The notes: a model not told the origin generated them from the letters alone. Positions 34,904-43,825 are shown, counted from the first letter of the stretch. The stretch is DNA of 64,000 nt from Actinomadura syzygii (GCF_008085905.1 NZ_VSFF01000001.1:558001-622000), one strand, 5' to 3'. A program made the numbers and translations.

Positions 34904-36786
34904 TGCCCCCGAACGAGACGCCCCCCAACGAGCAGGGGCGGAACGAGCAGCCGCCCGACGACCGGTCCCCGGCCGAGCAGGCGCGGGACGCGCGGGCCCC
35001 GGGGCCGGGCGAGCAGGCGCGGGACGGGCAGGCTCCGGGGGAGCAGGCCCGGGAGGAGCGGCGGCAGGCGCGGGACGAGCGGGCCGAGCGGCGGCGGGTG
35101 TGGGATTCGGGGCCCGCCGTGGTGCTGTCGGCGGCGAACGTCCCGGAGCCGAGCGGGCTGGGCCGGATCCGGCTCGTCCAGCTCTACCGGATCGGCTCGC
35201 TCGTCATCGGAGTGCTGCTGCTCGCCGCGTTCGCGCAGACGGGGATGGCCCTCTACGAGAACGAGCGCGCGCGGAGCGTCCTCATCGACCAGGTCGACCA
35301 GGCGGCGCTGGAGCAGTCCAAGCTGTCCGCGGCGATCGCCGCCCAGGACAGCGCGATCCGCGAGTACGCGCTGGACGGCGGGCAGGACCGTCTCGCCGAG
35401 TACCACGCGGCCGTCCAGCAGGAGACGGCGTCCGTCGCGCGGATACGGCAGGTGCTCGACGGGGTCGCCGGGAGCGGGAGCGTCGTCCGCCACCTGGACA
35501 GCACCGCGGGCGACACGCAGACGTGGCGCGCCGCGTTCGCCGACCAGGTCGCGGCGGGGCCGGGCGGGCGGAGCCTCCTGCCCGACCAGAGCAGGGAGGC
35601 GCGGCGGCTCCTGAACCGGGCGCGCGACGACATGGAACCGTTGCAGTCCGGCATCGCCGAGCTGCACGACCGGACCGTGGCGACGCTCCGCTCCCGCGCC
35701 CGCACGACCCTGTGGTCGACGGGCGGCGCGCTCGCGCTGGTGGTGCTGGTGTCGCTGGCGCTGGCGATGCTGATCCGCCGGACGGTGCTGACCCCCGTGT
35801 CGACGCTGACCGAACGGGTCCGCGCCGTGGCGCAGGGGGACTTCGCGCATCCGCTGGACGTCCCGGGACCGTCCGAGATCAACGAGCTGGCGGTCATCAT
35901 CGACGCGATGCGCGACCGCATCATCGAGGAGTGGCGCGCCAGCGTCGCGCAGACGAACCGGCTCGACGCGCAGACCGAGGAGCTGCGCCGGTCCAACGCC
36001 GAGCTCGAGCAGTTCGCGTACGTGGCGTCCCACGACCTCCAGGAGCCGCTGCGGAAGGTCGCGAGCTTCTGCCAGATGATCGAGCGCCGGTACGGCGACC
36101 GGCTCGACGACCGCGGCCTCCAGTACATCGAGTTCGCCGTGGACGGCGCCAAGCGCATGCAGGCCCTCATCAACGACCTGCTGGCCTTCTCCAGGGTCGG
36201 ACGAGTGTCGAGCGTGGACGACGCCGTCGACCTCAACGAGGTCGCGCGGCAGGCGCTCGGCAACCTCGCCGCGCTGCGCGAGGAGACGGGCGCCGAGGTG
36301 GACGTCGGCGACCTGCCGCGCGTGTCCGGCGACCGCGCGCAGTTCGTCCGGCTGTTCCAGAACCTCGTCGGCAACGCCATCAAGTTCCGCCGCCCGGACG
36401 AGCCGCCCCGCGTCGTCGTCGACGCCCGGCGCGCCGGGGACGAATGGGAGTTCCGCTGCGCCGACAACGGGATCGGCATCGAGCCCCGGCACGCCGACCG
36501 CATCTTCCTGATCTTCCAGCGGCTGCACCCGCGCGACGAGTACACCGGCACGGGCATCGGCCTCGCCCTCTGCAAGAAGATCGTCGAGTACCACGGCGGC
36601 CGGATCTGGCTCGACACCGACGACCCGGACCGCACGGACGGCGCCGACGCCGCGGGCACCACGTTCCGCTGGACGCTCCCCGTCCAGCCCGACCTCGAAC
36701 CCGAACCCGAACCTGCGCCCGAACCCGAACCCGAGACCCAAACCCGACCCGAACCCGAATCCGATGACGGAGGGAAGCATGCGTGA
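34903..36786 (+). CDS. Sensor histidine kinase with CHASE3-like and HAMP domains
   Basis: A 627-residue kinase. The N-terminal 80 residues are a charged, repetitive tract ([16 protein letters not shown]). Two membrane helices flank a helical CHASE3-like sensor ([20 protein letters not shown]). Then come HAMP, HisKA ([16 protein letters not shown]) and HATPase ([29 protein letters not shown]). The C-terminus ends in an [13 protein letters not shown] repeat made by a hexamer DNA repeat. The H-box type matches cyanobacterial phytochrome-like kinases that pair with Rcp1-like regulators, as here. Signal unknown. Confidence 0.93.
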   Translation: MPPNETPPNEQGRNEQPPDDRSPAEQARDARAPGPGEQARDGQAPGEQAREERRQARDERAERRRVWDSGPAVVLSAANVPEPSGLGRIRLVQLYRIGSLVIGVLLLAAFAQTGMALYENERARSVLIDQVDQAALEQSKLSAAIAAQDSAIREYALDGGQDRLAEYHAAVQQETASVARIRQVLDGVAGSGSVVRHLDSTAGDTQTWRAAFADQVAAGPGGRSLLPDQSREARRLLNRARDDMEPLQSGIAELHDRTVATLRSRARTTLWSTGGALALVVLVSLALAMLIRRTVLTPVSTLTERVRAVAQGDFAHPLDVPGPSEINELAVIIDAMRDRIIEEWRASVAQTNRLDAQTEELRRSNAELEQFAYVASHDLQEPLRKVASFCQMIERRYGDRLDDRGLQYIEFAVDGAKRMQALINDLLAFSRVGRVSSVDDAVDLNEVARQALGNLAALREETGAEVDVGDLPRVSGDRAQFVRLFQNLVGNAIKFRRPDEPPRVVVDARRAGDEWEFRCADNGIGIEPRHADRIFLIFQRLHPRDEYTGTGIGLALCKKIVEYHGGRIWLDTDDPDRTDGADAAGTTFRWTLPVQPDLEPEPEPAPEPEPETQTRPEPESDDGGKHA

Positions 36787-37216
36787 AGCGCCGCACCCCA
36801 TCGAAGTGCTGCTCGTCGAGGACGACCCCGGCGACGTGCTCCTGACCGTCGAAGCGTTCGAGCACAACAAGGTCAACAACAAGCTGCACGTGGTCAACGA
36901 CGGTGAGCAGGCGATGGCGTTCCTGCGCCGGGAGGGCGAGTTCGCGGACGTTCCCCGTCCCGACCTCGTGTTGCTCGACCTGAACCTGCCGCTCAAGAGC
37001 GGCCTCGAGGTGCTGGCCGAGGTCAAGGCGGACGACGAGCTGCGAAGCATCCCCGTCGTCATCCTCACCACGTCCGAGGCCGACGAGGACATCCTGCGCA
37101 GCTACCAATCCCACGCCAACGCCTATGTGACGAAGCCGGTCGACTTCGACCAGTTCATCTCCGTCGTCCGCCGCATCGACGACTTCTTCGTGACGGTGGT
37201 CAAACTGCCGCGCTAA
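36779..37216 (+). CDS. Rcp1-like single-domain response regulator
   Basis: A 145-residue receiver-only protein: [19 protein letters not shown], the phosphoacceptor Asp in [30 protein letters not shown], and AYVTKPVDF. The start at 36779 follows GGAGGGA and overlaps the kinase end by eight bases. With no output domain it probably relays phosphate or binds a partner. Confidence 0.93.
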   Translation: MREAPHPIEVLLVEDDPGDVLLTVEAFEHNKVNNKLHVVNDGEQAMAFLRREGEFADVPRPDLVLLDLNLPLKSGLEVLAEVKADDELRSIPVVILTTSEADEDILRSYQSHANAYVTKPVDFDQFISVVRRIDDFFVTVVKLPR

Positions 37217-37241
37217 CGACTCCGAAGAGGCCGATATAGCG

Positions 37242-37670
37242 TCAGCTCGCCAGCGACTTCTCGAAATGGACGATCGCGCCATCTCGGTTGACGCGATCGG
37301 CGAAGCGCAGTTCCTCCGTGAACGCGCGCATGAGTTGCAGCCCCCGTCCGTGCTCGGCCAGCGGCGCGCTCTGCGCGACCTCCCAGCCCGTGTCGAGTCT
37401 CGGCTCCATGGTGTCGAACTCCTCGGCGACGCCGCCGTCGATGACCTCGACGACGCACCTCGTTCCGTCCATCCGTGCCCTGACCTCGTACTCCTGCCCG
37501 TTCGCCGCGTGCTGTATGACGTTCGCGCACGCCTCACCCAGAGCCAGCGCGATGTCGGCACGGATCTCGGAAGCGACCCCGAGCCCGCGGAGCGAGGCGT
37601 CGAGCGTGTGTCGCACCAGCGGAGCGCTCTCGGCGTTCCTCGGCAGGGTCATTTCGAGAACGACCTCCAT
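37242..37670 (-). CDS. RsbW-like anti-sigma/serine kinase ATPase
   Basis: A 142-residue GHKL ATPase: N-box ALGEACANVIQHA, G1 region VVEVIDGGVAEEF, G2 EHGRGLQLMRAF. It resembles SpoIIAB/RsbW serine kinases that sequester sigma factors or phosphorylate antagonists. The ATG at 37670 is preceded by GGAGG at eight-base spacing and is preferred to the frame opening 30 codons upstream. It converges on the RR-PP2C/kinase/RR operon with a 25-base gap, and the phosphatase in that operon is the sort of enzyme that opposes such kinases. Confidence 0.85.
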   Translation of the reverse strand: MEVVLEMTLPRNAESAPLVRHTLDASLRGLGVASEIRADIALALGEACANVIQHAANGQEYEVRARMDGTRCVVEVIDGGVAEEFDTMEPRLDTGWEVAQSAPLAEHGRGLQLMRAFTEELRFADRVNRDGAIVHFEKSLAS

Positions 37671-37991
37671 GCCATTCGCCTCCGTTCCCTCTAGCAGCCA
37701 GATTTCCCGTTGTTCTCCAACGGAAACTCCAGTCACCGGAAAACCGTCTCGGCCTGCCACTGGACGCCTTTCCCACGAAACGCCCGTCTACCCGTACGGT
37801 GGAGCGCTCCCGCCCGGCCGGGCGCAACGAGCACACCAAGACGGGGGCGTGATCTAGCAGGTAGACCGCATGCTCGCGCGGCGAGGGCGTCCAATCCGTG
37901 ACATCCCCCTCACTACCGGCTGGAACCGGAACCTGTTCGCGGACCGGTGCATCTATCCGTGCGACATGGTTGTTGGCACGGGGAGGGTTCC
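37671..37991. other. Divergent intergenic region
   Basis: 321 bases between the RsbW-like gene and the lipoprotein gene. Promoters for both must lie here. GGGTA on the minus strand near 37793 hints at a stress-sigma -10, but I find no matching -35. No RNA gene is recognised. Confidence 0.4.
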
Positions 37992-38300
37992 GTGGTTCGT
38001 CCCGCATCGTTCATCGCCGTTCTCGCGCTCGGCGGCGCGCTGCTGGTCAGCGGCTGCCAGAGCAACAGCTACAGCTGCAAGAACGGCGTATGCCACGTGA
38101 CCGTCTCGGGCGCCGGGCAGACCGTCGACCTGAACGACTCGAAGGTCACCGTCTCGGAGATCAGCGACCGGGGCGTCACGGTGTCCGCGGACGGCTCGGG
38201 CCCGGCGACGATCGCGGTCGGCGACACCGCGCGGATCGGCGGCGTCCAGATCACGGTCACGTCCATCGACGGGGAGAAGGTCAAGTTCGATCTGCGGTAG
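37992..38300 (+). CDS. Small secreted lipoprotein
   Basis: A 102-residue lipoprotein. The signal peptide ends with lipobox LLVSGC (VLALGGALLVSGCQSNSYSC). The mature part is a short beta-rich domain with two repeats of the pattern VTVS..., and a Cys pair (YSCKNGVCHV) that may form a disulfide. The GTG at 37992 follows GGGGAGGGTTCC. The 3' end overlaps the convergent regulator by 20 bases. Function unknown. Confidence 0.75.
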   Translation: MVRPASFIAVLALGGALLVSGCQSNSYSCKNGVCHVTVSGAGQTVDLNDSKVTVSEISDRGVTVSADGSGPATIAVGDTARIGGVQITVTSIDGEKVKFDLR

Positions 38301-39102
38301 GAGCCTCGTTCGTGCTCGCGGACTCGGCTCGCGGGCCGGTGAAGTAGGCGGCGCTCTCGGCGTCCGCCGGGTAGTAGGACTCGATCGCGATCTCGTCCAG
38401 CGTGATGTCCATCGGCGTGCCGAACGTGGTGATCGTTGAGAACAGCCGCAGTTCCCGGCCGTCGACGCGCAGGACCATCGGGATCAGGACGTCGGACTCG
38501 ACCGACCGGCTCGCCGCGTCCTCCTCGGGGACTGTCGCCAGCAGTTCCTCGTAGAGCGCGGCGAGCTCGGCGTCGGGCGCGGAGGCGAGCTGCCGTGTGA
38601 TCCGGGAGCGGAACACGGCGCGGACGTCCGCCAGGTTGGCGACCATGTGACCGAGCCCGCGCGGATCCAGGCCCAGCCGCAGCAGGTTCATCGGCGGCCG
38701 CCGGAGGTCGGGATGGACGCGGGCGAGGAACGGGTCGAGGGCGCGGTTGGTCATCACGATGTTCCACCGGCGGTCGAACGCGAGCGCCGGATACGGCTCG
38801 TGCGCCTGGAGGACCCTGGCCACCGCGTCCCGGGCCGCCGAGAGCGCGTCGTCGTCGAGGGTCCGCTCGGGGTAGCGGGGCGCGAATCCAGCCGCGAGCA
38901 GCAGCCGGTTGCGGTCGCGCAGCGGCACGTCGAGCTGGTCCGCGAGGCGCAGGACCATGGCGGCGCTCGGGTTCGACTTCCCGGTCTCGACCAGGCTGAC
39001 GTGGCGGGCGGAGACGTCGGCGGCGAGCGCGAGATCGAGCTGGCTGAGCCGCCGATGCGTCCGCCACCGCCGCAGGAGTTCACCGACCGTGTCCACGCCC
39101 AC
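38281..39102 (-). CDS. XRE-family regulator with MmyB-like ligand domain
   Basis: A 273-residue regulator. The N-terminal XRE helix-turn-helix reads RLSQLDLALAADVSARHVS and VETGKSNPSAAMVLRLADQL. The C-terminal MmyB-like domain (LAFDRRWNIVMTNRALDPF, RLFSTITTFGTPMDITLDE) binds fatty-acid-like ligands in characterised relatives. GTG start. It is divergent from the NTF2-fold gene 82 bases away, its probable target. Confidence 0.92.
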   Translation of the reverse strand: MGVDTVGELLRRWRTHRRLSQLDLALAADVSARHVSLVETGKSNPSAAMVLRLADQLDVPLRDRNRLLLAAGFAPRYPERTLDDDALSAARDAVARVLQAHEPYPALAFDRRWNIVMTNRALDPFLARVHPDLRRPPMNLLRLGLDPRGLGHMVANLADVRAVFRSRITRQLASAPDAELAALYEELLATVPEEDAASRSVESDVLIPMVLRVDGRELRLFSTITTFGTPMDITLDEIAIESYYPADAESAAYFTGPRAESASTNEAPTADRT

Positions 39103-39183
39103 CGAGCGTACTCAGCTCACGGCCGGACGCCATGAAATGCCATTTCATCGACAAGCCGCCGGGACCGGGGAAGCCTTGCGTCC

Positions 39184-39585
39184 ATGAGCAGCGATAACAA
39201 GAGCATCGTCCAACAGGCCCTGTCCGAACTGCTGGGGCCGGGCGGCGTCGACGCCCTCGCACCATTGATTCGCGACGACTTCCTCCACCACAGGCCGGAC
39301 GCGACGTCGTCCACGAAGACGGAATGGCTGGCCGCGGTCGGCGCGGCCCTAGTTCCACTCGCCGACATGCGCATCGAGATACGGCACGTGCTGGCCGATG
39401 ACGACCACGTGGTGATGCACACGCGCCGGTGGCTTCCCGAGTCGGGGGCGGAAGTCGCGGTCATCGACATCCTGCGACTCGACGACGGCCTGATCGCTGA
39501 GGCGTGGGAAATCATCGAGCCGACATCCCATGCCACCGCGAACCTGTCGTGGTGGACCGAACGTCCGGCTCCTGCCCCGGCCTGA
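39184..39585 (+). CDS. SnoaL-like/NTF2-fold protein
   Basis: A 133-residue protein of the SnoaL superfamily: GVDALAPLIRDDFLHHRPD, RIEIRHVLADDDHVVMHTR, and IDILRLDDGLIAEAWEII. It probably binds or isomerises a small hydrophobic molecule. The pairing with a divergent MmyB-like regulator is a frequent actinomycete arrangement, so expression is likely controlled by that protein. Confidence 0.85.
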   Translation: MSSDNKSIVQQALSELLGPGGVDALAPLIRDDFLHHRPDATSSTKTEWLAAVGAALVPLADMRIEIRHVLADDDHVVMHTRRWLPESGAEVAVIDILRLDDGLIAEAWEIIEPTSHATANLSWWTERPAPAPA

Positions 39586-39594
39586 CGCGGGGCG

Positions 39595-39628
39595 GCGCCC
39601 GGCTCCGGCATCATCCGGAGCCGGGCGC
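39595..39628. terminator. Bidirectional hairpin terminator
   Basis: A perfect 14-bp inverted repeat (GCGCCCGGCTCCGG, 6-base loop) sits between the ends of two convergent genes. It lacks a strong T-run, but its position and stability fit a two-way terminator. Confidence 0.75.
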
Positions 39629-39634
39629 TTCCGT

Positions 39635-40084
39635 TCAGCAGTATTTCGAGGAGCCCGAGCTTCCCCAGGAGCACTTGTCCGCGACGCTACCGCTCGGGTA
39701 GAGCAGGTAGGCGGTGTCGCCGGTGTTGTTCCACACGTACTGCGACCGTCCCCAGTAACGCTGCGTCGCGCTGTTGGAGCCCTTCCCCGTGTGCACGTAC
39801 ACGGACTTGCGGCCCTTAATCGTGAACGTGCCGAAGGTGTACGTGTACCCGGTCTTGTCGCGGAGCTTCACGCCCTTGAGGTTCTTGGACGACGTGGACG
39901 TGTTGAACAGCTGCACCCACTCACCGTTCAGCGACGCGTTCGACCGCGTGTCCTTCCCCGGCGAGTCGTAGTACACCCGGTAGATCTGCACCGGACTGGC
40001 GGCCTCGGCCGGAACCGCCATGGCCACCCCGGCCCCGCCCGCCACCAGCACGGCAGCGGCCCCCGCGACGAGAAGCTTCTTCAT
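39635..40084 (-). CDS. Secreted lamin-tail-domain (LTD) protein
   Basis: A 149-residue secreted protein. The signal peptide is KKLLVAGAAAVLVAGGAGVA with cleavage near AEAASPVQ. The mature part is a single LTD beta-sandwich (NGEWVQLFNTSTSSKNLKG, YVHTGKGSNSATQRYWG, YVWNNTGDTAYLL). LTD domains are found in secreted bacterial proteins, often with nucleases, where they aid attachment. ATG at 40084 chosen for the signal peptide, with GGAGG ten bases upstream. Confidence 0.88.
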   Translation of the reverse strand: MKKLLVAGAAAVLVAGGAGVAMAVPAEAASPVQIYRVYYDSPGKDTRSNASLNGEWVQLFNTSTSSKNLKGVKLRDKTGYTYTFGTFTIKGRKSVYVHTGKGSNSATQRYWGRSQYVWNNTGDTAYLLYPSGSVADKCSWGSSGSSKYC

Positions 40085-40226
40085 CCCCAGTGATCCTCCC
40101 TGTTCGGACGAATCCCTAGATGTACCTGTATTCCCCGACTCACGAGAGGCACTGGCCATCTCTGGGCGCACTGGCAACCAGCACCCATGATCCCGCGTCA
40201 GTGACCGCCAGATGGACAGGAAGGGA

Positions 40227-40604
40227 CTACCAGGTGGACGGGAACATGCGGTGCTTGAGGAGAGCGTCCACCTGCCCGATCGCGTGCTTCACGTCGCCGC
40301 AGGGAGCGAGGTAGCCGAACCGTCCGCGAGCGGCGTCGTAGTAGGCCCACGTCCCGCCGGGCACCGCCCGGACCCGCACCGCGACCCTGACGTGGTGCTC
40401 CGGACCGAACGCGAACACCCACAGCATGGGCAGCCAGTGCGGGTACTCCTCCGTCCGGTAGAGCTTGACGCACCGGTACCCCTTGGCCTGGGCCGCGGTC
40501 GCGAGCAGGTCGAGGTGGCGGACCGCCGTGGCCCGCCCCCACCGGGTGCGCCACCGCAGTAACCGGCGCTGGGCCCGGTCCTTCATCGGGCGCAGCGAGC
40601 CCAT
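40227..40604 (-). CDS. Hypothetical protein of the WhiJ-like locus
   Basis: A 125-residue protein with a basic N-terminus (AQRRLLRWRTRWGR) and a compact beta-rich core (LPMLWVFAFGPEHHVRVAVR, GTWAYYDAARGRFGYLAP). GGAGGGAAGG precedes the ATG. It overlaps the ATPase gene by 22 bases and is cotranscribed with it. I have no family name for it, but proteins like it follow such ATPases in related actinomycetes. Confidence 0.7.
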   Translation of the reverse strand: MGSLRPMKDRAQRRLLRWRTRWGRATAVRHLDLLATAAQAKGYRCVKLYRTEEYPHWLPMLWVFAFGPEHHVRVAVRVRAVPGGTWAYYDAARGRFGYLAPCGDVKHAIGQVDALLKHRMFPSTW

Positions 40605-40981
40605 ACGACCTTCCCTCCCCCGTCCAGCGGCCGGACGCCCCAGTCACTGACGAGCCGGACCATCAGCAGTAGCCCGCGCCCACACAGCGCGTCGTCGGCC
40701 GCCTCCCGAACGATGGGCAGCCCGCCCCCGTCGTCCGCGACCTCGATGAGCACGAGCCCTTCGTCCGCCTCGGGCAGCACCCGCACAACGATGCGCCCGA
40801 ATCCGACGTGTTTATAGGAATTCGTAACCAACTCCGTAACCACCACTTGTCCGACATAGGCGTCGGCGCACCCCAGCTCGGCGAACCGCACGGCGAGATA
40901 CCGGCGCGCCAAGGCGGGCGCACGGTCCGTAGCGTCGAGGACGAGCGCCGGCCGCTCCGGCGCGAGAGCTACCACTGACAT
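40583..40981 (-). CDS. RsbW-like ATP-binding regulatory protein
   Basis: A 132-residue GHKL ATPase: N-box VVVTELVTNSYKHV, G1 VADDGGGLPI, G2 CGRGLLLMVRLV. These orphan anti-sigma-like ATPases accompany Scr1/DUF397 genes in actinomycete developmental loci such as whiJ. It is divergent from the XRE/DUF397 pair over 156 bases that must hold both promoters. GGAGGTCATGCG precedes the ATG. Confidence 0.85.
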   Translation of the reverse strand: MSVVALAPERPALVLDATDRAPALARRYLAVRFAELGCADAYVGQVVVTELVTNSYKHVGFGRIVVRVLPEADEGLVLIEVADDGGGLPIVREAADDALCGRGLLLMVRLVSDWGVRPLDGGGKVVWARCAR

Positions 40982-41137
40982 CGCATGACCTCCGATCGCG
41001 TGTCCGGCTCATGTATCTGTCAGTAAGTCACCCATCAACACAGAGTTAGGGTTAACATCTCGAAAGACGCAACATCCCGATCATGATCTTGAAGCCCCAG
41101 TTATCGGCGGTTCCAGCCGGTTAAGGAGCGACGGCCC

Positions 41138-41947
41138 ATGGCATCCCCCCGACGCAGGGCGGCGGCATCGCCTGCCCTCGCCGCATTCGGACGGCAGTTC
41201 AGGCGATACCGGGAGCGCGCAGGGTTAAGCCAGACCCGCGTCGCGCAACGCACCGGCAAGACCGCGTCCTTCGTGTCGCAAATTGAAAGCGGCAAGAAGC
41301 GCTGCCGCCGCGAGTTCGTCGAGATCATGGACCCGGAACTCAGGGCCGGCGGCGTCCTCCTCGGCCTGTACGACGACCTCAACGGCGACGGCCAGATGGG
41401 CTTCCCCACCTGGTTCGACTGGCCCGAAATAGAGATCGAAGCCGACCTACTCGTGACGTGGCAACACACCGTCGTCCCAGGTCTCCTCCAGATCGATGGC
41501 TATGCCCGCACATTCCTGAGCACTGACGAAGCGGTCCTCGCGCGCTTGGCGCGGCAGGAGATCCTCAACCGAGATGTTCCCGCCCCGACATCGCTGATCG
41601 CGCTGCTCAGCGAACACGTGCTCCACCACTTCGTGGGATCCCAAAAGATCATGCGCGAGCAACTCGAACATGTGCTGGCGATGAGTGAGGTCCCCCACGT
41701 GACTGTCCAGGTCGTTGTGAACGAAGACGGGATGCCAGCAGGCAACGGCGGATCGTTCGTCCTGGCGTCAATGAAGGACCGCAGCGAGGTGGCGTACCTG
41801 GAAACGGCCGTGCGTGGTCTCACCACTGACGATCCTCAAGACCTTGCAGAGATCGCGCACACCCTTGATAAGTTGAGACGCAACGCATTGCCGGTCGGCA
41901 TGTCCCGGAGCCTGATCCGAAAGGTCATGGAGGAAAAATGGACCTGA
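41138..41947 (+). CDS. Scr1-family XRE regulator (DUF5753)
   Basis: A 269-residue regulator with an N-terminal helix-turn-helix (RERAGLSQTRVAQRTGKTA, FVSQIESGKKR). The DUF5753 C-terminal domain follows (WQHTVVPGLLQIDGYAR, LARQEILNRD, LSEHVLHHFVGS). Relatives include WhiJ-type regulators. AAGGAG precedes the ATG. The end overlaps the DUF397 gene by ten bases, so the two products are made together and probably interact, the DUF397 protein modulating the regulator. Confidence 0.93.
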   Translation: MASPRRRAAASPALAAFGRQFRRYRERAGLSQTRVAQRTGKTASFVSQIESGKKRCRREFVEIMDPELRAGGVLLGLYDDLNGDGQMGFPTWFDWPEIEIEADLLVTWQHTVVPGLLQIDGYARTFLSTDEAVLARLARQEILNRDVPAPTSLIALLSEHVLHHFVGSQKIMREQLEHVLAMSEVPHVTVQVVVNEDGMPAGNGGSFVLASMKDRSEVAYLETAVRGLTTDDPQDLAEIAHTLDKLRRNALPVGMSRSLIRKVMEEKWT

Positions 41948-42129
41948 GTAACGTGATGTGGCGCAAGGCGAGCCGGAGCACCGAGAACGGCGGCGACTGC
42001 GTTGAGCTCGGGGCCATGAACGATTCGGTCGCCATTCGCGACAGCAAGAATCCCGAGGGTCCCAAGCTCATCGTGAGCCGCAACGACTTCCGACATTTCG
42101 CCGAGTCGCTCAAGGGGCTTGGCTTGTAG
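41938..42129 (+). CDS. DUF397 protein
   Basis: A 63-residue DUF397 protein: MWRKASRSTENGGDCVELG then VAIRDSKNPEGPKLIVS, the full family pattern. GGAGGAAAA precedes the ATG inside the preceding gene. In the whiJ system such proteins are thought to relieve or alter the DNA binding of the cognate Scr1 regulator; the pairing here is explicit by overlap. Confidence 0.92.
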   Translation: MDLSNVMWRKASRSTENGGDCVELGAMNDSVAIRDSKNPEGPKLIVSRNDFRHFAESLKGLGL

Positions 42130-42148
42130 GAAGCGTGTATGCCGTGGG

Positions 42149-42919
42149 CTAGGGCCGTGGCGGGGCTTCTTCCGGGTCGCGGCCCACGGCATGGCGCCCG
42201 CCGTCCACCGGAACGACGGCGCCATTGATGAAACTAGCCTCGTCCGAAAGCAAAAAGGCAACCGTCGCGGCCACTTCCTCTGGACGTCCGACACGGCCGA
42301 CCGGGTGAAGCAAGCGCATCTCATTCTCAATACGCGCCACCTCGGCGGACGCCTGGCTTCCGAGGAACGTCTCGTACCGCTCAGTGGTGATGGAGCCAAG
42401 CGCGACGACATTCGTCCGAATACCGTACGGGCCGTAGTCAACGGCCAGCGCCCGACTCATCCCCTCGGTAGCAGCCTTGGCCGTCGCATACGGCAGCGAG
42501 CCCCGCACCGGCCGCTGCGCCTGGTGGGACGAAACATTCACGACGGCCCCACCCGTCCCAGCGTCCAAAAACCGACGCACGGCAGTGAAGCTCCCCACGA
42601 CCGCAGGCTCAAAGTTCAACCCAACGAGCTCCAACACCTCACGCGCGGACGGCGACGGAACGTCCCGAAACACAGCCGCGTTGTTAACCCACCCAGAAAA
42701 CGTCCCCGCCTCCTGAGCCAGGTCAGCGGCCCGCCCAGCAACATTCTCATCGGCCGCACTCCCCACGACCGGAATGACTTCAGCAGACTCCCCGGCCCAT
42801 TCCACGGCAGCCGGATCGACCTCGATCACGACGACTTTCCCACCGTCCCCCCGAAGCCGCTCGACAATGGCCCGCCCGACTCCACGTCCCCCACCGGTAA
42901 CGACATACGACCGCCCCAC
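42149..42919 (-). CDS. Short-chain dehydrogenase/reductase
   Basis: A 256-residue classical SDR. The cofactor loop is VVTGGGRGVGRAIV, with NNAAVF, the catalytic Ser in VVNVSSHQAQ and YATAK (Tyr, Lys). Acidic residues after strand 2 (VVVIEVDPA) favour NAD(H). The GTG at 42919 is preceded by GGAGGTGGGTGCT and begins just before strand 1. It converges on the DUF397 gene with 19 bases between. Substrate unknown. Confidence 0.9.
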   Translation of the reverse strand: MGRSYVVTGGGRGVGRAIVERLRGDGGKVVVIEVDPAAVEWAGESAEVIPVVGSAADENVAGRAADLAQEAGTFSGWVNNAAVFRDVPSPSAREVLELVGLNFEPAVVGSFTAVRRFLDAGTGGAVVNVSSHQAQRPVRGSLPYATAKAATEGMSRALAVDYGPYGIRTNVVALGSITTERYETFLGSQASAEVARIENEMRLLHPVGRVGRPEEVAATVAFLLSDEASFINGAVVPVDGGRHAVGRDPEEAPPRP

Positions 42920-43287
42920 AGCACCCACCTCCGATTCGGCAACCTCCCCATGATCGCCACTAATCTCATGATGAACGAGCCAACCGCCGCCCACACCGGT
43001 GTACCGCGCCGCGAAGCGCCAGGGCACCTTCTCGTACCTTCCCGACCAAATGCCGACACCGCGAAGACCGTCATCACACTTCTGGCCGCCCCTGGGAGAC
43101 GGAAGCCTGACCCAAGACAGTGCGAGCGGCCGGACCGGTCTGAGACGCTACAGACGTGCCGGCCGTCGAGATCAACCTTGATCGTTTCAGCGGCACGCCG
43201 AGGTCTCGTGCAAAACCGGAGGTTCGCTGCAATCACACCCCATGGACGGCCACCTAGGCACCGTCCAGCCAGCGGCTTTACCATGGG

Positions 43288-43575
43288 GTCCTCATCGCCC
43301 CTACGAGGGTTCGCAACCGGGGGACTCTTTCGGGTCGTCCTTATCCCGGATGCGGTCCTCATCGCCCCTACGAGGGTTCGCAACATGACCACTCGCTGGA
43401 CGGCGGACGGTACGGCCTGGTCCTCATCGCCTCTACGAGGGTTCGCAACTAGATCAGGACGGGGAGCACGGTCACGACCGTGAGTCCTCATCGCCCCTGC
43501 GAGGGTTCGCCACCCGTAACGCGGCGCGGTCAGTGGCACGCGGGATTCGTGTTCTTATCGCCCTAGCGGGCGAGG
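43288..43575 (+). CRISPR. Short orphan CRISPR array
   Basis: Four 30-base repeats lie at 43288-43317, 43355-43384, 43420-43449 and 43484-43513. They begin GTCCTCATCG and end GGTTCGCAAC around a CCCT-ACG-AGGG palindrome. Spacers are 37, 35 and 34 bases. A fourth spacer (37 bases) leads to a decayed fifth repeat at 43551-43575. Repeats 1 and 2 are identical, 3 has one change, 4 has two, and 5 is badly eroded, so the old end is on the right and the array reads on the plus strand. No cas gene is in the window and the left flank is not AT-rich. Confidence 0.88.
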
Positions 43576-43639
43576 CTGGTGGGGTGTGGGGCTTGTTCGG
43601 CGGACGTGTGCCTTTTGGGTGGGGGTCTTGGGGGTCGGT

Positions 43640-43825
43640 AGACTTTGGGATGCGGATGGTTCACTCGGGGACGAGTGTCGTAAGAGGGAACCCGGTGTGA
43701 GTCCGGGACTGCCCCGCAGCGGTTAGTGGGAACGACCGCCGTCATACGCACTGGGCCTCACGGCCTGGGAAGCGACGGCCAGTAGGAACGAGCACGGCGC
43801 CCGCGAGTCCGAAGACCTGCCTCCG
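43640..43825 (+). promoter_or_regulatory. Cobalamin riboswitch upstream of metE
   Basis: The AdoCbl riboswitch core is present: AAGAGGGAACCCGGTGTGAG, TCCGGGACTGCCCCGC, ACGGCCAGTAGG, then GCGAGTCCGAAGACCTGCC. The metE ATG is about 110 bases downstream. Repression by B12 of the B12-independent methionine synthase is the expected logic, implying a metH elsewhere in the genome. Confidence 0.95.

Noticed and set aside
43205..43230. A ggaggttcgctgcaatc segment resembling the end of the CRISPR repeat, considered as an extra left-hand repeat.
   Set aside because: Only about ten bases match and the spacing to repeat 1 is wrong; more likely chance.
42119..43483. A 454-codon plus-strand frame spanning the SDR region and the CRISPR repeats.
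   Set aside because: The frame repeats SSPLRGFAT only because it crosses CRISPR repeats, and it is antisense to a complete SDR.
43677..43787. The similarity of the two riboswitches, considered as evidence for a mobile element.
   Set aside because: No flanking inverted repeats, target duplications or transposase were found at either copy; duplication or gene conversion is simpler.
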